NCBI GenBank assembly: GCA_902594545.1
Contig: CACJMO010000003.1
Span: forward strand, 1 to 64,000
From: an uncultured SAR86 cluster bacterium
GTDB lineage: Bacteria > Pseudomonadota > Gammaproteobacteria > Magnimaribacterales > Magnimaribacteraceae
Length of the DNA stretch: 64,000 nucleotides
Direction: 5' to 3'
A program made the translations under genes and the position numbers. The notes below the pieces were generated by a model. It was not told where the DNA came from. It did no database searches and saw only the letters and a program-made list of their open reading frames with translations. Numbering within the stretch: position 1 is the stretch's first letter; every line of letters begins with the position of its first letter. Positions 47,805 to 56,450 of the stretch are shown in pieces.

Positions 47805-48912
47805 TTGCTTTCATGTTTTCTTCGAATCTGTCAAATAAGTATTTAAGATCATGGGGTCCGGGGCTGGCTTCCGGATGACCTTGAAAACTAAAAAATGGTT
47901 TAGTTGCATGCTCTATTCCTTGTATGGAGCCGTCAAATAGTGACTTATGAGTAATTCTCAATTCTTCAGGAAGAGTATCTTCGTCAACAGTGAAGCCATG
48001 ATTCTGGGAACTAACAGCTACCTTTTGTGTTTTTAGATCCTGAACAGGATGGTTGGCTCCGTGATGACCGAACTTCATTTTTGATGTCTGTCCGCCTAAT
48101 GACAAAGCCAATAATTGATGACCAAGGCAGATACCAAACAAAGGCATACCTCTTTCTGTCAATTTTGTGATTGTATCAATAGCGTAATCACAAGGTTCAG
48201 GGTCACCAGGCCCATTTGATAAAAAAACTCCATCAGGATTAATAGAGATTAATTCTTCAAATTCTGTTTTGGCTGGAAAGATTCTTAATTCATATCCTCT
48301 ATCGGCTAAGATTCTAAGAATATTTTTTTTAATTCCAAAATCAAGAACAGCTACTTTGAATTTAGTATTTGCTTTTTTTCCTCTCCAAGTACCCTCTGTC
48401 CAATCATAAGGGGTTTTAGTAGTCACTTCTTTGGCTAAATCTAGTCCATTCAGCCCTTGAAATTCTCTAGCCAAACTTACTGCAGAGTCTTCTTCTATAT
48501 CTTCTCCGGCAATTATTGCAGCAGACTGAGAACCCTCATTTCTTATGATTCTTGTTAGTTTTCTAGTATCAATATCCGAGATGCCTAAAATATTATTTCT
48601 TTGTAAATAATCAGATAGATTTTCTTCATTTCTCCAATTACTTTCGGTCTGAGATAGAGATCTTATAACTAATCCTGAGCACCATATCTTCTCTGATTCA
48701 GTATCTTCAAAATTGGTTCCGGTGTTTCCAATATGTGGATAAGTGAGAGTAACAATTTGCCTTGCATAAGATGGATCAGTAAGTATTTCTTGATAGCCAC
48801 TCATTGAAGTATTGAAAACAATTTCTCCATTGACTTGACCTTCAGCTCCAATGCTTTTTCCTTTAAAGATAGTTCCATTTGCGAGAGCTAAAATTGCAGT
48901 AGATTCTTTCAA
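47797..48912 (-). CDS. carA: Carbamoyl-phosphate synthase small (glutaminase) subunit
   Basis: CarA supplies ammonia from glutamine to CarB. The 371-residue protein has the class-I amidotransferase triad: nucleophilic Cys in [13 protein letters not shown], and His/Glu in [10 protein letters not shown]. The start is a TTG at 48912, supported by a strong Shine-Dalgarno AAGGAGG five bases upstream and by the lack of another in-frame start nearby; this TTG overlaps the pyrF TGA (TTGA). Confidence 0.97.
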   Translation of the reverse strand: MKESTAILALANGTIFKGKSIGAEGQVNGEIVFNTSMSGYQEILTDPSYARQIVTLTYPHIGNTGTNFEDTESEKIWCSGLVIRSLSQTESNWRNEENLSDYLQRNNILGISDIDTRKLTRIIRNEGSQSAAIIAGEDIEEDSAVSLAREFQGLNGLDLAKEVTTKTPYDWTEGTWRGKKANTKFKVAVLDFGIKKNILRILADRGYELRIFPAKTEFEELISINPDGVFLSNGPGDPEPCDYAIDTITKLTERGMPLFGICLGHQLLALSLGGQTSKMKFGHHGANHPVQDLKTQKVAVSSQNHGFTVDEDTLPEELRITHKSLFDGSIQGIEHATKPFFSFQGHPEASPGPHDLKYLFDRFEENMKANA

Positions 48913-49592
48913 GAAACCTCCTTATAGATGTTTTCTAAAGCATTTGTGGGGTCTTCAGAGCCTGTAATTGGCCTTCCTATTACTAGAAAGTCTGAACCAT
49001 TTGCTATGGCCTCTTTAGGAGTAGAAGTCCTGCTTTGATCATTTAAATCTGCATCTCTTGGTCTAATTCCTGGTGTAACTGTCAAGAAGGATTCGCCGCA
49101 AGTTTGTTTTACTTTTGAAGCATCCGAAGCAGCACACACAACACCATCCAACCCACTCCTTTCGGCCAGCTTTGTTAATCGCATGACCTGCTTATCCAAA
49201 TTGTTGAAGCCAATTTCTGTCAAAATTTCTTCTGAGATACTAGTCAGAATAGTAACCCCTACTAACAGAGGAGGTTTATCAAATCCTTCAAGAGCCTTTT
49301 TCGAAGCATCCAGCATTTTTGAACCACCTGAGGCATGAACATTTATCATCCATACCCCTAAGTTAGCTGCCGACCTGACTGATTCATAGACTGTATTTGG
49401 AATATCATGGAATTTAAGGTCCAAGAAAATTTCAAACCCCTTATCATGCAGCGTCTTTACGATTTTTGGGCCCGAAGAAGTAAATAATTGATTACCTACC
49501 TTTAATCTACAAATATTAGGATCAAGTTTGTCAGCAATACTAACTGCTGAAGTATATTCCATATCTAAAGGTATAATTATCCTATTTGTCAT
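48909..49592 (-). CDS. pyrF: Orotidine 5'-phosphate decarboxylase
   Basis: PyrF makes UMP from OMP. With the ATG at 49592 ([11 protein letters not shown]) the protein has 227 residues. The catalytic Asp-Lys-Asp network is in [13 protein letters not shown] (Asp58, Lys60, Asp63), and the C-terminal phosphate loop is in VTPGIRP and [17 protein letters not shown] start at 49616 is possible but has no support. It heads pyrF-carA-carB-greA and its ATG lies inside the last codons of an upstream leader frame with no strong Shine-Dalgarno sequence, which suggests translational coupling. Confidence 0.97.
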   Translation of the reverse strand: MTNRIIIPLDMEYTSAVSIADKLDPNICRLKVGNQLFTSSGPKIVKTLHDKGFEIFLDLKFHDIPNTVYESVRSAANLGVWMINVHASGGSKMLDASKKALEGFDKPPLLVGVTILTSISEEILTEIGFNNLDKQVMRLTKLAERSGLDGVVCAASDASKVKQTCGESFLTVTPGIRPRDADLNDQSRTSTPKEAIANGSDFLVIGRPITGSEDPTNALENIYKEVS

Positions 49593-49689
49593 GAAGGTGG
49601 ACTGAAGAATCTCCAAATTTAGATGAAAAAAAAGCGAACCAGAAAGAGTTCTGAAGTTCGCTATTTTGTATTTTAAGGCCTGTTGGCAT
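49582..49689 (-). CDS. Putative 35-residue leader peptide of the pyrF-carAB attenuator
   Basis: An uninterrupted frame starts at ATG 49689 and stops at TAG 49582-49584. It crosses the whole terminator hairpin and its U tract, which it translates as SFWFAFFSS, and its last codons overlap the pyrF ATG by 11 bp. The product would be MPTGLKIQNS... ending VHLHDK. It has no Shine-Dalgarno sequence and would begin about 6 bases from the predicted transcript start; an in-frame GTG at 49698 is an alternative. The layout parallels the pyrBI leader of enteric bacteria, where leader translation opens the terminator when UTP is scarce. Function is inferred. Confidence 0.5.
   Translation of the reverse strand: MPTGLKIQNSELQNSFWFAFFSSKFGDSSVHLHDK
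49626..49662 (-). terminator. Attenuator-type terminator upstream of pyrF
   Basis: On the minus strand AGCGAAC (49662-49656) pairs with GTTCGCT (49639-49633). After a two-base bulge, CAGAA (49653-49649) pairs with TTCTG (49644-49640), closing a CTCT loop. Eight Ts follow (49633-49626). It is upstream of pyrF and about 35 bases before its ATG, so it can only act on transcripts heading into pyrF-carAB, because map runs the other way. Confidence 0.85.
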
Positions 49690-49701
49690 TAAAACCACAC
49701 T

Positions 49702-49731
49702 ATAATAAATCATGGATATTGTGTCCATCAA
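49702..49731 (-). promoter_or_regulatory. Predicted promoter of the pyrF-carAB leader
   Basis: TTGATG (49731-49726), an 18-base spacer and TATTAT (49707-49702). Transcription would begin near 49695, giving an initial sequence of GUUUUAAUG. A G followed by a run of U is the context in which UTP-dependent slippage is known at the E. coli carAB promoter. On the opposite strand a perfect TATAAT (49701-49706) overlaps this -10, and may serve map. Confidence 0.6.
49712..49728. promoter_or_regulatory. Near-perfect palindrome in the pyrF promoter spacer (possible operator)
   Basis: ATGGATA-TTG-TGTCCAT: 7-base arms with one mismatch and a 3-base centre. It lies between the -35 and -10 of the predicted pyrF promoter and overlaps the end of the -35. 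The placement suits a repressor site, but I do not recognise the regulator. Confidence 0.4.
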
Positions 49732-49754
49732 AACCTTATAAAAAGTAGTAAAAA

Positions 49755-50513
49755 GTGTTAAAAAATTTAGAAGAACTTAATGGCATGAGAGAAGCTGGAA
49801 GGCTTGCTGCTGAAGTATTAGAAATGATTAGTGATCATGTCAGGCCTGGTATATCCACTGGAGAATTAGACAAAATATGTCATGACTACATTATTGAAGA
49901 GCAAAAGGCTATTCCCGCCAATGTGGGTTATCGGGGTTTTGAAAAAACATTATGTACAAGTATTAATCAAGTAATTTGCCATGGAATTCCCGACTTCAAT
50001 CGCATCTTGAAGAGTGGAGATATTATGAATATCGATGTCACCGTCATCAAGGATGGTTGGCATGGTGATACTTCTAAAATGTTTCTTGTTGGGAAAACCC
50101 AATCTCATAACGAAAGATTGGTCAAGATAACTCAGGAGTGTCTTTACAAGGGCATTGAAGCTGTCAGACCGGGAGCAAGGTTAGGAGATATTGGACATGC
50201 CATTCAGGTTCATGCCGAAAAAAATCATTACTCCGTAGTGGAAGAATATTGCGGGCATGGCATTGGTAAAATTTATCACGATGAACCTCAAGTTCTTCAT
50301 TATGGAATGGCTGGTACTGGTCTAGAAATATTAGAAGGTATGTGTTTCACAATAGAGCCGATGATTAATCTGGGTTCAAAATCCACCAAACTTCTTGCGG
50401 ACGGATGGACAGTTGAAACACAAGATGGAAGGAATTCTGCGCAATGGGAACATACCATTTACGTAAATAAAGACGGAGCTGAGATCTTAACTTTAAGAAA
50501 AGAAGAAAGATAA
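49755..50513 (+). CDS. map: Methionine aminopeptidase, type I
   Basis: Map removes initiator Met from nascent proteins. The 252-residue protein aligns with E. coli Map from MREAGRLAAEVLEM; metal ligands lie in NIDVTVIKDGWHGDTSKMF (two Asp), EYCGHGIG (His), TIEPMI (Glu) and QWEHTI (Glu). The start is a GTG at 49755, chosen because the ten residues before MREAGR match the family's N-terminal helix; there is no clear Shine-Dalgarno sequence. It is divergent from pyrF and 6 bp before glnD. Confidence 0.96.
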   Translation: MLKNLEELNGMREAGRLAAEVLEMISDHVRPGISTGELDKICHDYIIEEQKAIPANVGYRGFEKTLCTSINQVICHGIPDFNRILKSGDIMNIDVTVIKDGWHGDTSKMFLVGKTQSHNERLVKITQECLYKGIEAVRPGARLGDIGHAIQVHAEKNHYSVVEEYCGHGIGKIYHDEPQVLHYGMAGTGLEILEGMCFTIEPMINLGSKSTKLLADGWTVETQDGRNSAQWEHTIYVNKDGAEILTLRKEER

Positions 50514-50519
50514 AAACTA

Positions 50520-53105
50520 ATGCTTGAAGAGCTACAGAAGCAAAAAAATAACGACATTAGCTCTCTTTCAAAACAATTTGAAAGCTGGCTATACAGAGAC
50601 AGAGGTAGGCAAGTAAGAGGTATTGAATATTTTCTGAATAAAAGATCTGAGAATATCGATAACCTCATAATGGCTGCATCTGAAAAGAGTGGTTTAAGTT
50701 CCATTAACAAGTTAGGAATCTTTGCCGTGGGAGGATATGGCAGGGGTGAATTACATCCTTTCTCTGATATAGACCTGCTCTTGCTAACAACGAGCGAGCT
50801 ATCTCCAACTGAAAACCAAAAAATAGAAACCTTTGTTAGTGTTTTATGGGATTTAGGTTTAGACATTGGTCATAGCGTTAGGACACTTAAGCAAGCCAAA
50901 GACCAAGCTCGAGAGGATGTTGTCACAATGACAAACATGTTGGAATTTAGAAAGCTCATAGGCGATGAAGATCTACACCTAGAGTATTTAAGAATATTGG
51001 ATACGAAAAACTTGTGGCGAAATAATTCTTTCATCAAAGAAAAAATACAAGAGCAGCTGGATCGACATTCAAGTTTCAACAACACTTCATACAATCTAGA
51101 ACCGGATATAAAATCTTCTCCAGGTGGGTTAAGAGATATTCATACAATTGATTGGTTATTAAAAAACTCAAATAGATACCAGACAAACATAACTAATATC
51201 GCATCACTTCTTACCTATGAGGAAAGAAAGGAATTAAATAAAGCTAAGTATTGGCTATGGGTAATTAGGTTCTTACTCCATAAACAGGCAAATAGAGAAG
51301 AGGATCGACTTCTCTTTGAACACCAAATAAGTGTTGCTGAGAAGTTATTTCCATCCATACAAAACCCTAATCAAGCCGCAGAAAAGTTGATGCATAGATT
51401 CTACAGATCTTCTCTAAGCGTCTCAGAAATTAACGCCACATTCTTACAAGGTATCAAAGAAAGCAATGGTCTCACAAAATTCTCGCGCAGAAAGAGGATA
51501 GATGGAAACTTTTTCTCTAAAAATCATTTAATTCATCTTTATGATCTGAATGGTTTTAAGCAAAATCCAAGTCTTATGCTGGATTTGTTCATAAAACTTA
51601 GCGAAAACCCAAATATAGAAGGAATTGGTTCAGAAACATTAAGAGCGCTAAAAAAAGATAGGAGTCTGATAAATGCTGATTTTAGAAGTAAGAAAAAAAA
51701 TATAAATCTATTTCTAAAGCTTCTTAAATCAAAAAGGTTGGTTGTTACTCAACTCGAGAATATGAAAGATCTAGGTATTTTGGGAAGATATTTACCTGAG
51801 TTTGGAAGAATAACTGGCCAAATGCAATATGACTTGTTCCATATTTACACTGTAGACGCACATACTCTTGAAGTTTTGAGGAATATGAGATGGATGATGC
51901 TTGGTAAATCTAAAGAAAAATTCCCGCTGGCCTCGTCATTGATTAAAAAACTTCCCAAGCTTGAGATACTCTATATTTCAGGACTTTATCATGATATTGG
52001 AAAAGGAAGAGGAGCAGATCATTCGGATCTTGGTAAATCAATTGCTCAAAATTTCTGCAAAAAACACCTATTCTCTGAAGAAGACACCAAAAAAATAGGT
52101 TGGCTAGTAGAAAATCATTTAATCATGTCCGTGACCTCCCAAAAAAAAGATTTAACGGATTCAAAAGTAATAAAAGATTTTGCTGAAAAGGTTGGAGATC
52201 TTGAGACATTAAACTACCTTTACTGCTTAACAGTAGCAGATGTGAGTGCAACTAATCCTAATCTATGGAATTCTTGGAATGCCTCACTTCTTAGACAGCT
52301 GTATGAAAGAACAAAGCTATATTTTTTAGACGCAGTACTTATAAAAAAATCAATTGACGAGGAAAGAAGAAAAGCTACAGCTGGATTAAGTAGTTATAAA
52401 GCTGGCGAAATCAAATCTCTTTGGAATAAATATTATCCTGATTATTTTGAAGCATCTGATCATTTAGATCTTATAGAACATGCAGAATTGATATTGCAAT
52501 CAAAAGAAGAATCTGTCGTAAAAATTATTAATCGAGAAGATGACACACCCTCCTCGGTTTTCATACACACAAAGGATAGACCCAAGCTGTTCGCAACAAT
52601 CATTGGTGTTTTAGATTCTGAAAATATTAACTTTCTTGACGCTAAGCTGTATGGAATGAAAGACGGCTTCTGTACTGATCTTATAGCTATCAGTGATAAT
52701 GAAAAAAAGGTCAAACCTGACTCAACAAAAGGCAGAGAACTGGTAGATAAGATTAGTGAAGCAATAAATCAAAAAACACTAAAACCCAAGATAGTGCAGA
52801 GAAGACTTCCTAGACATCTGAAACATTTCCAAAAAAATACAGAAATAAATATTCACCATGATATGAAAAATAGATGGTCTGACATAGAAATCAAAACTAA
52901 TGACAGGCCGGGGCTTCTAGCTGCAATATGCCAAGTTTTCTTAAAACATGGAGCTCTGATTAAAAAAGCAAGGATTGCCACTTATGGAGAAAGAGCTGAG
53001 GACAGGTTTAGCATCACCTCCAAACAGGACACCCCCTTCATAAAAAAGAAAGAGCTTGATGGCTTGTTGCTTGATCTTCAAAATTCATTAAATGGAGAAA
53101 ATTAA
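50520..53105 (+). CDS. glnD: PII uridylyltransferase/uridylyl-removing enzyme
   Basis: GlnD senses glutamine and uridylylates or deuridylylates PII. The 861-residue protein has the nucleotidyltransferase motif GGYGRGELHPFSDIDLLLL (about 71-89), a central HD hydrolase domain (GLYHDIGKGRGADHSDLG, about 487-504) and two C-terminal ACT domains (from about 680 and 790). It indicates an intact nitrogen-signalling input; rpoN in this window may share that network (inference). Its TAA overlaps the dapC ATG. Confidence 0.98.
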   Translation: MLEELQKQKNNDISSLSKQFESWLYRDRGRQVRGIEYFLNKRSENIDNLIMAASEKSGLSSINKLGIFAVGGYGRGELHPFSDIDLLLLTTSELSPTENQKIETFVSVLWDLGLDIGHSVRTLKQAKDQAREDVVTMTNMLEFRKLIGDEDLHLEYLRILDTKNLWRNNSFIKEKIQEQLDRHSSFNNTSYNLEPDIKSSPGGLRDIHTIDWLLKNSNRYQTNITNIASLLTYEERKELNKAKYWLWVIRFLLHKQANREEDRLLFEHQISVAEKLFPSIQNPNQAAEKLMHRFYRSSLSVSEINATFLQGIKESNGLTKFSRRKRIDGNFFSKNHLIHLYDLNGFKQNPSLMLDLFIKLSENPNIEGIGSETLRALKKDRSLINADFRSKKKNINLFLKLLKSKRLVVTQLENMKDLGILGRYLPEFGRITGQMQYDLFHIYTVDAHTLEVLRNMRWMMLGKSKEKFPLASSLIKKLPKLEILYISGLYHDIGKGRGADHSDLGKSIAQNFCKKHLFSEEDTKKIGWLVENHLIMSVTSQKKDLTDSKVIKDFAEKVGDLETLNYLYCLTVADVSATNPNLWNSWNASLLRQLYERTKLYFLDAVLIKKSIDEERRKATAGLSSYKAGEIKSLWNKYYPDYFEASDHLDLIEHAELILQSKEESVVKIINREDDTPSSVFIHTKDRPKLFATIIGVLDSENINFLDAKLYGMKDGFCTDLIAISDNEKKVKPDSTKGRELVDKISEAINQKTLKPKIVQRRLPRHLKHFQKNTEINIHHDMKNRWSDIEIKTNDRPGLLAAICQVFLKHGALIKKARIATYGERAEDRFSITSKQDTPFIKKKELDGLLLDLQNSLNGEN

Positions 53106-54292
53106 TGAATAAATATTTACTATCTCTTACAGAATATCCATTTCAATATCTTTCTCAACTGCTCAAAGATATAAATAAAGATCCAAAAGAGGTTATTGGA
53201 CTTCACATAGGAGAACCTAAAAGTGATGCACCATCAGAAGCTCTAAAGATAATCAATGAAAATGCCGGTAAATACTCTAACTATCCAACATCCAAAGGAC
53301 AGATCGGTCTGAGACAGGCTTACTGCGAATGGACAGAAAGAAGATTCGGAATAAGCTCATTGGACCCTGAAAAGAACGTACTTCCTGTGTCAGGATCAAG
53401 GGAAGGTATATTTTCTTTTATACAAGTTGCAATAGATGCAGATCAAAAAAGACCAATTGTAATTATACCTAACCCTTTTTATAAAATTTATGAAGGTGCA
53501 GCAATTATGGCTGGAGCTGAACCCTATTATCTCAACTCTCTTGAAGAAAATAATTTTAAGCCTGATTTCAAAAGCATTCCGAATGAAATTTGGGAAAACT
53601 GCCAACTATTTATCTTATGCTCTCCTTCTAATCCAACAGGGTACTGTCTAAGCAAAGATGACTATCAATTTATCTTAAATAAGGCTTCTGAAAATGATTT
53701 TCTAGTCTGCTCAGATGAGTGCTATACAGATATTTATGAGAGTACCTCCTCTGCACCGACTGGCATTCTTGAATGTGATAATCTGAGTCAAAACGAATCC
53801 AGAGCTGTTGTATTTCATAGCCTCTCAAAAAGATCTAATTTGGCAGGCTTAAGATCTGGATTTGTAGCAGCAAATGAAAAAATAATAAGCAAACTTGAAC
53901 TATACAGAACATATCATGGTGTAACTCTTTCTGTTCCTACTCAAGAAGCGAGCGAATGGGCGTGGAAAGATGATGATCATGTCCAAAAAAATAGGTTAGA
54001 GTATGATTTAAAATTCCAGGTAGCGAAAGAATGCCTTGATTCCTCAATTGAAATAGAGAGGCCAAACGGAGGTTTTTATTATTGGTTAAAGTTACCTTGC
54101 AATGATGAAAATTTTGTAAAAACTCTGTATCAAAAAGAGTCTGTTTTAACTTTACCAGGAACTTATCTAAGTAAAGAAGAGAAAGGGATAAATCCTGGAA
54201 AAGGTTATGTAAGGCTGGCCGTAGTTCACGATGCTGATACAATTGAGAGAGCGTTTACTGCCATTAACCGTACTTTGATGGATTTTAAATAA
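53105..54292 (+). CDS. dapC: Succinyldiaminopimelate transaminase
   Basis: DapC is the aminotransferase of the succinylase branch of the diaminopimelate/lysine pathway. The 395-residue fold-type I PLP enzyme has SPSNPTGYCLSKDD, CSDECYTDIYES, and the PLP lysine in HSLSKRSNLAGLRSGF (about 238-253). It lies in glnD-dapC-dapD-dapE, which supports DapC over other class I aminotransferases. Confidence 0.95.
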   Translation: MNKYLLSLTEYPFQYLSQLLKDINKDPKEVIGLHIGEPKSDAPSEALKIINENAGKYSNYPTSKGQIGLRQAYCEWTERRFGISSLDPEKNVLPVSGSREGIFSFIQVAIDADQKRPIVIIPNPFYKIYEGAAIMAGAEPYYLNSLEENNFKPDFKSIPNEIWENCQLFILCSPSNPTGYCLSKDDYQFILNKASENDFLVCSDECYTDIYESTSSAPTGILECDNLSQNESRAVVFHSLSKRSNLAGLRSGFVAANEKIISKLELYRTYHGVTLSVPTQEASEWAWKDDDHVQKNRLEYDLKFQVAKECLDSSIEIERPNGGFYYWLKLPCNDENFVKTLYQKESVLTLPGTYLSKEEKGINPGKGYVRLAVVHDADTIERAFTAINRTLMDFK

Positions 54293-54327
54293 TCTTTGGT
54301 TCCAGGTTTCTAGAAAATACAAAATAT

Positions 54328-55317
54328 ATGAATACTTATCCACTTATAGCAATAGGAGTAACATCACTCAATTCTAAAAAACAACAACTAGATGTTAGAT
54401 ATCTATTGATAGTCAACAAAGATAGTCAAATCTTAAATCCTCTTAATTTAGATCATCCTGGATATCATGAATTGCAAACTCTAATTGAGAATGAAAAAGA
54501 TATTGAAGGTTACAAAAATGTCCTAAAAAGCTCATTGGACCTAAAGGAGAATCAGGAAGTAATTCTCCACCAAATGAAAGAAGACAGATCTATATCGTGT
54601 ATCAATGACGCTTATTTGAAGCTCTTTCTTCTCTCATTGAGGCATTGCAAACCAAATGAACAAAATTTAGAAGGAATTTTTGATGCCTTACCAAATGTTG
54701 CGTGGACTAATTTAGGACCTGTAGATCCCACAGAAATAGAGAGTTTTAGAGCTAAAAAGGTAAACGTAACGGTGAGATCGGTAGACAAGTTTCCTTGCAT
54801 GTTGGACTACGTTGTTCCATCAGGAGTAAGAATTGCTGACGGATCTCGAGTAAGACTAGGAGCATATTTATCAGAGGGAACAACAATTATGCATGAGGGA
54901 TTTGTAAACTTTAATGCTGGAACGTTGGGCCCTACTATGATTGAAGGCCGAATCTCGGCAGGAGTGATTGTGGGAAAAAACTCAGACTTGGGAGGTGGTT
55001 GCTCCACTATGGGAACTTTATCTGGAGGGAATGATGTAAAAATTTCTGTAGGTGAAGATTGCTTGTTAGGTGCCAACTCTGGTTTAGGAATTCCTATTGG
55101 CGATCGATGTATCGTTGAGGCAGGTTTGTATCTCACAGCTGGAACAAAAGTTGAAATGGTAAACTCTGATGGAAAAGTTTTTGATGCAGTAAAAGCTTCC
55201 GAGCTCTCCGGAAAACACGATCTACTGTTTATTAGAAATTCTCTCTCTGGTGCGGTGCAATGCATACCAAATACAAAAAATGTTAAATTGAATGAGACCC
55301 TCCATAAGAATGTTTAA
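54328..55317 (+). CDS. dapD: Tetrahydrodipicolinate N-succinyltransferase, long type
   Basis: DapD succinylates tetrahydrodipicolinate. The 329-residue protein is the longer DapD type found in Pseudomonas (E. coli has 274). The C-terminal half is a left-handed beta-helix of hexapeptide repeats (VPSGVRIADGSRVRLGAYL, then GTLGPTMIEGRISAGVIVG and GEDCLLGANSGLGIPIGD). It is 35 bp after dapC and 6 bp before dapE. Confidence 0.96.
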   Translation: MNTYPLIAIGVTSLNSKKQQLDVRYLLIVNKDSQILNPLNLDHPGYHELQTLIENEKDIEGYKNVLKSSLDLKENQEVILHQMKEDRSISCINDAYLKLFLLSLRHCKPNEQNLEGIFDALPNVAWTNLGPVDPTEIESFRAKKVNVTVRSVDKFPCMLDYVVPSGVRIADGSRVRLGAYLSEGTTIMHEGFVNFNAGTLGPTMIEGRISAGVIVGKNSDLGGGCSTMGTLSGGNDVKISVGEDCLLGANSGLGIPIGDRCIVEAGLYLTAGTKVEMVNSDGKVFDAVKASELSGKHDLLFIRNSLSGAVQCIPNTKNVKLNETLHKNV

Positions 55318-55323
55318 TCAAAA

Positions 55324-56448
55324 ATGAGTGAAACACTAAATCTTACAAAAGAACTCATTGCGAAGGAATCTGTTACTCCAAATGATGCAGGTTGTCAGGA
55401 ACTTGTAGCAGAGAGACTTAAGAAACAAGGGTTTAAAATTAAAAATCTCAAATTTGGAGAGGTAGACAATTTATGGGCAACTTTAGGTGATAGTGGACCC
55501 CTCTTTACTTTTCTTGGGCATACAGATGTTGTACCGGCTGGTCCCTTAGAAGACTGGGATAGCAATCCATTTATCCCAACTGAAAGTGGTAATCTACTTG
55601 TAGGTAGAGGTGCGGCTGATATGAAAGGAAGTGTTGCTGCATTTGTAACTTCCATTGAAGCTTTTCTTGAAAAAAAATCAAAATTTGATGGAAGAATTGC
55701 AGTTCTACTAACTAGCGATGAAGAAGGTCCTGCAATAGACGGAGTTAGAAGAGTAATGGACTATCTTGAAGAAAAAGGAGAAAAAATTAAATGGTGTCTT
55801 GTTGGTGAGCCAACCTCAAACTCTTCGCTTGGTGATGTTTATAAAATTGGAAGAAGAGGTTCTGTTTCGGCAAAAATAAAGGTTATAGGATCGCAAGGTC
55901 ACGTAGCCTATCCCGACAAAGCAGTGAATCCAATTCATGTTTTCTCACTAGCCTTAAGTAAATTAACTGGAATGAGCTGGAAAGATTCAACTGGTAATTT
56001 TCAAGATAGCGTGCTTCAAATCTCTAATTTAAATTCAGGTACAGGAGCAACAAACGTTATACCAGGGAGTCTTACTTTGGACCTGAATGTTCGCCATTCT
56101 CCGACCACCTCAGCTGAAAGAATAATGTCTGATGTAGAAAAGGTATTAACCGATCATTCGATAAAATATGAAGTTGAATGGGAGATAGGTGGCAAGCCAT
56201 TTCTTACTGAAGAAACACAACTGATTAACGCAGTAAGAGATTCAATTGAAGAGATAACTGGCATCATGCCAATCAGCTCAACAGATGGCGGGACATCAGA
56301 TGGAAGATTTGTAGCTCCGACTGGAGCTCAAGTTGTTGAATTAGGTCCAGGCAATGCCTCTATCCACAAAATAAATGAATGTGTGGTGATGGAGCACTTA
56401 GAGCAATTGAGTAAAGTATATACCTCTATCCTAATGAAGCTCCTTTGA
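55324..56448 (+). CDS. dapE: Succinyl-diaminopimelate desuccinylase
   Basis: DapE is the zinc M20 hydrolase that releases LL-diaminopimelate. The 374 residues include the metal/catalytic motifs FLGHTDVVPAG (His, Asp), GRGAADMKGSVAAF (Asp), TSDEEGPAIDG (catalytic Glu and metal Glu), and a late His in NASIHKINE. It completes the dapC-D-E run feeding both lysine and peptidoglycan. Confidence 0.97.
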   Translation: MSETLNLTKELIAKESVTPNDAGCQELVAERLKKQGFKIKNLKFGEVDNLWATLGDSGPLFTFLGHTDVVPAGPLEDWDSNPFIPTESGNLLVGRGAADMKGSVAAFVTSIEAFLEKKSKFDGRIAVLLTSDEEGPAIDGVRRVMDYLEEKGEKIKWCLVGEPTSNSSLGDVYKIGRRGSVSAKIKVIGSQGHVAYPDKAVNPIHVFSLALSKLTGMSWKDSTGNFQDSVLQISNLNSGTGATNVIPGSLTLDLNVRHSPTTSAERIMSDVEKVLTDHSIKYEVEWEIGGKPFLTEETQLINAVRDSIEEITGIMPISSTDGGTSDGRFVAPTGAQVVELGPGNASIHKINECVVMEHLEQLSKVYTSILMKLL

Positions 56449-56450
56449 AC

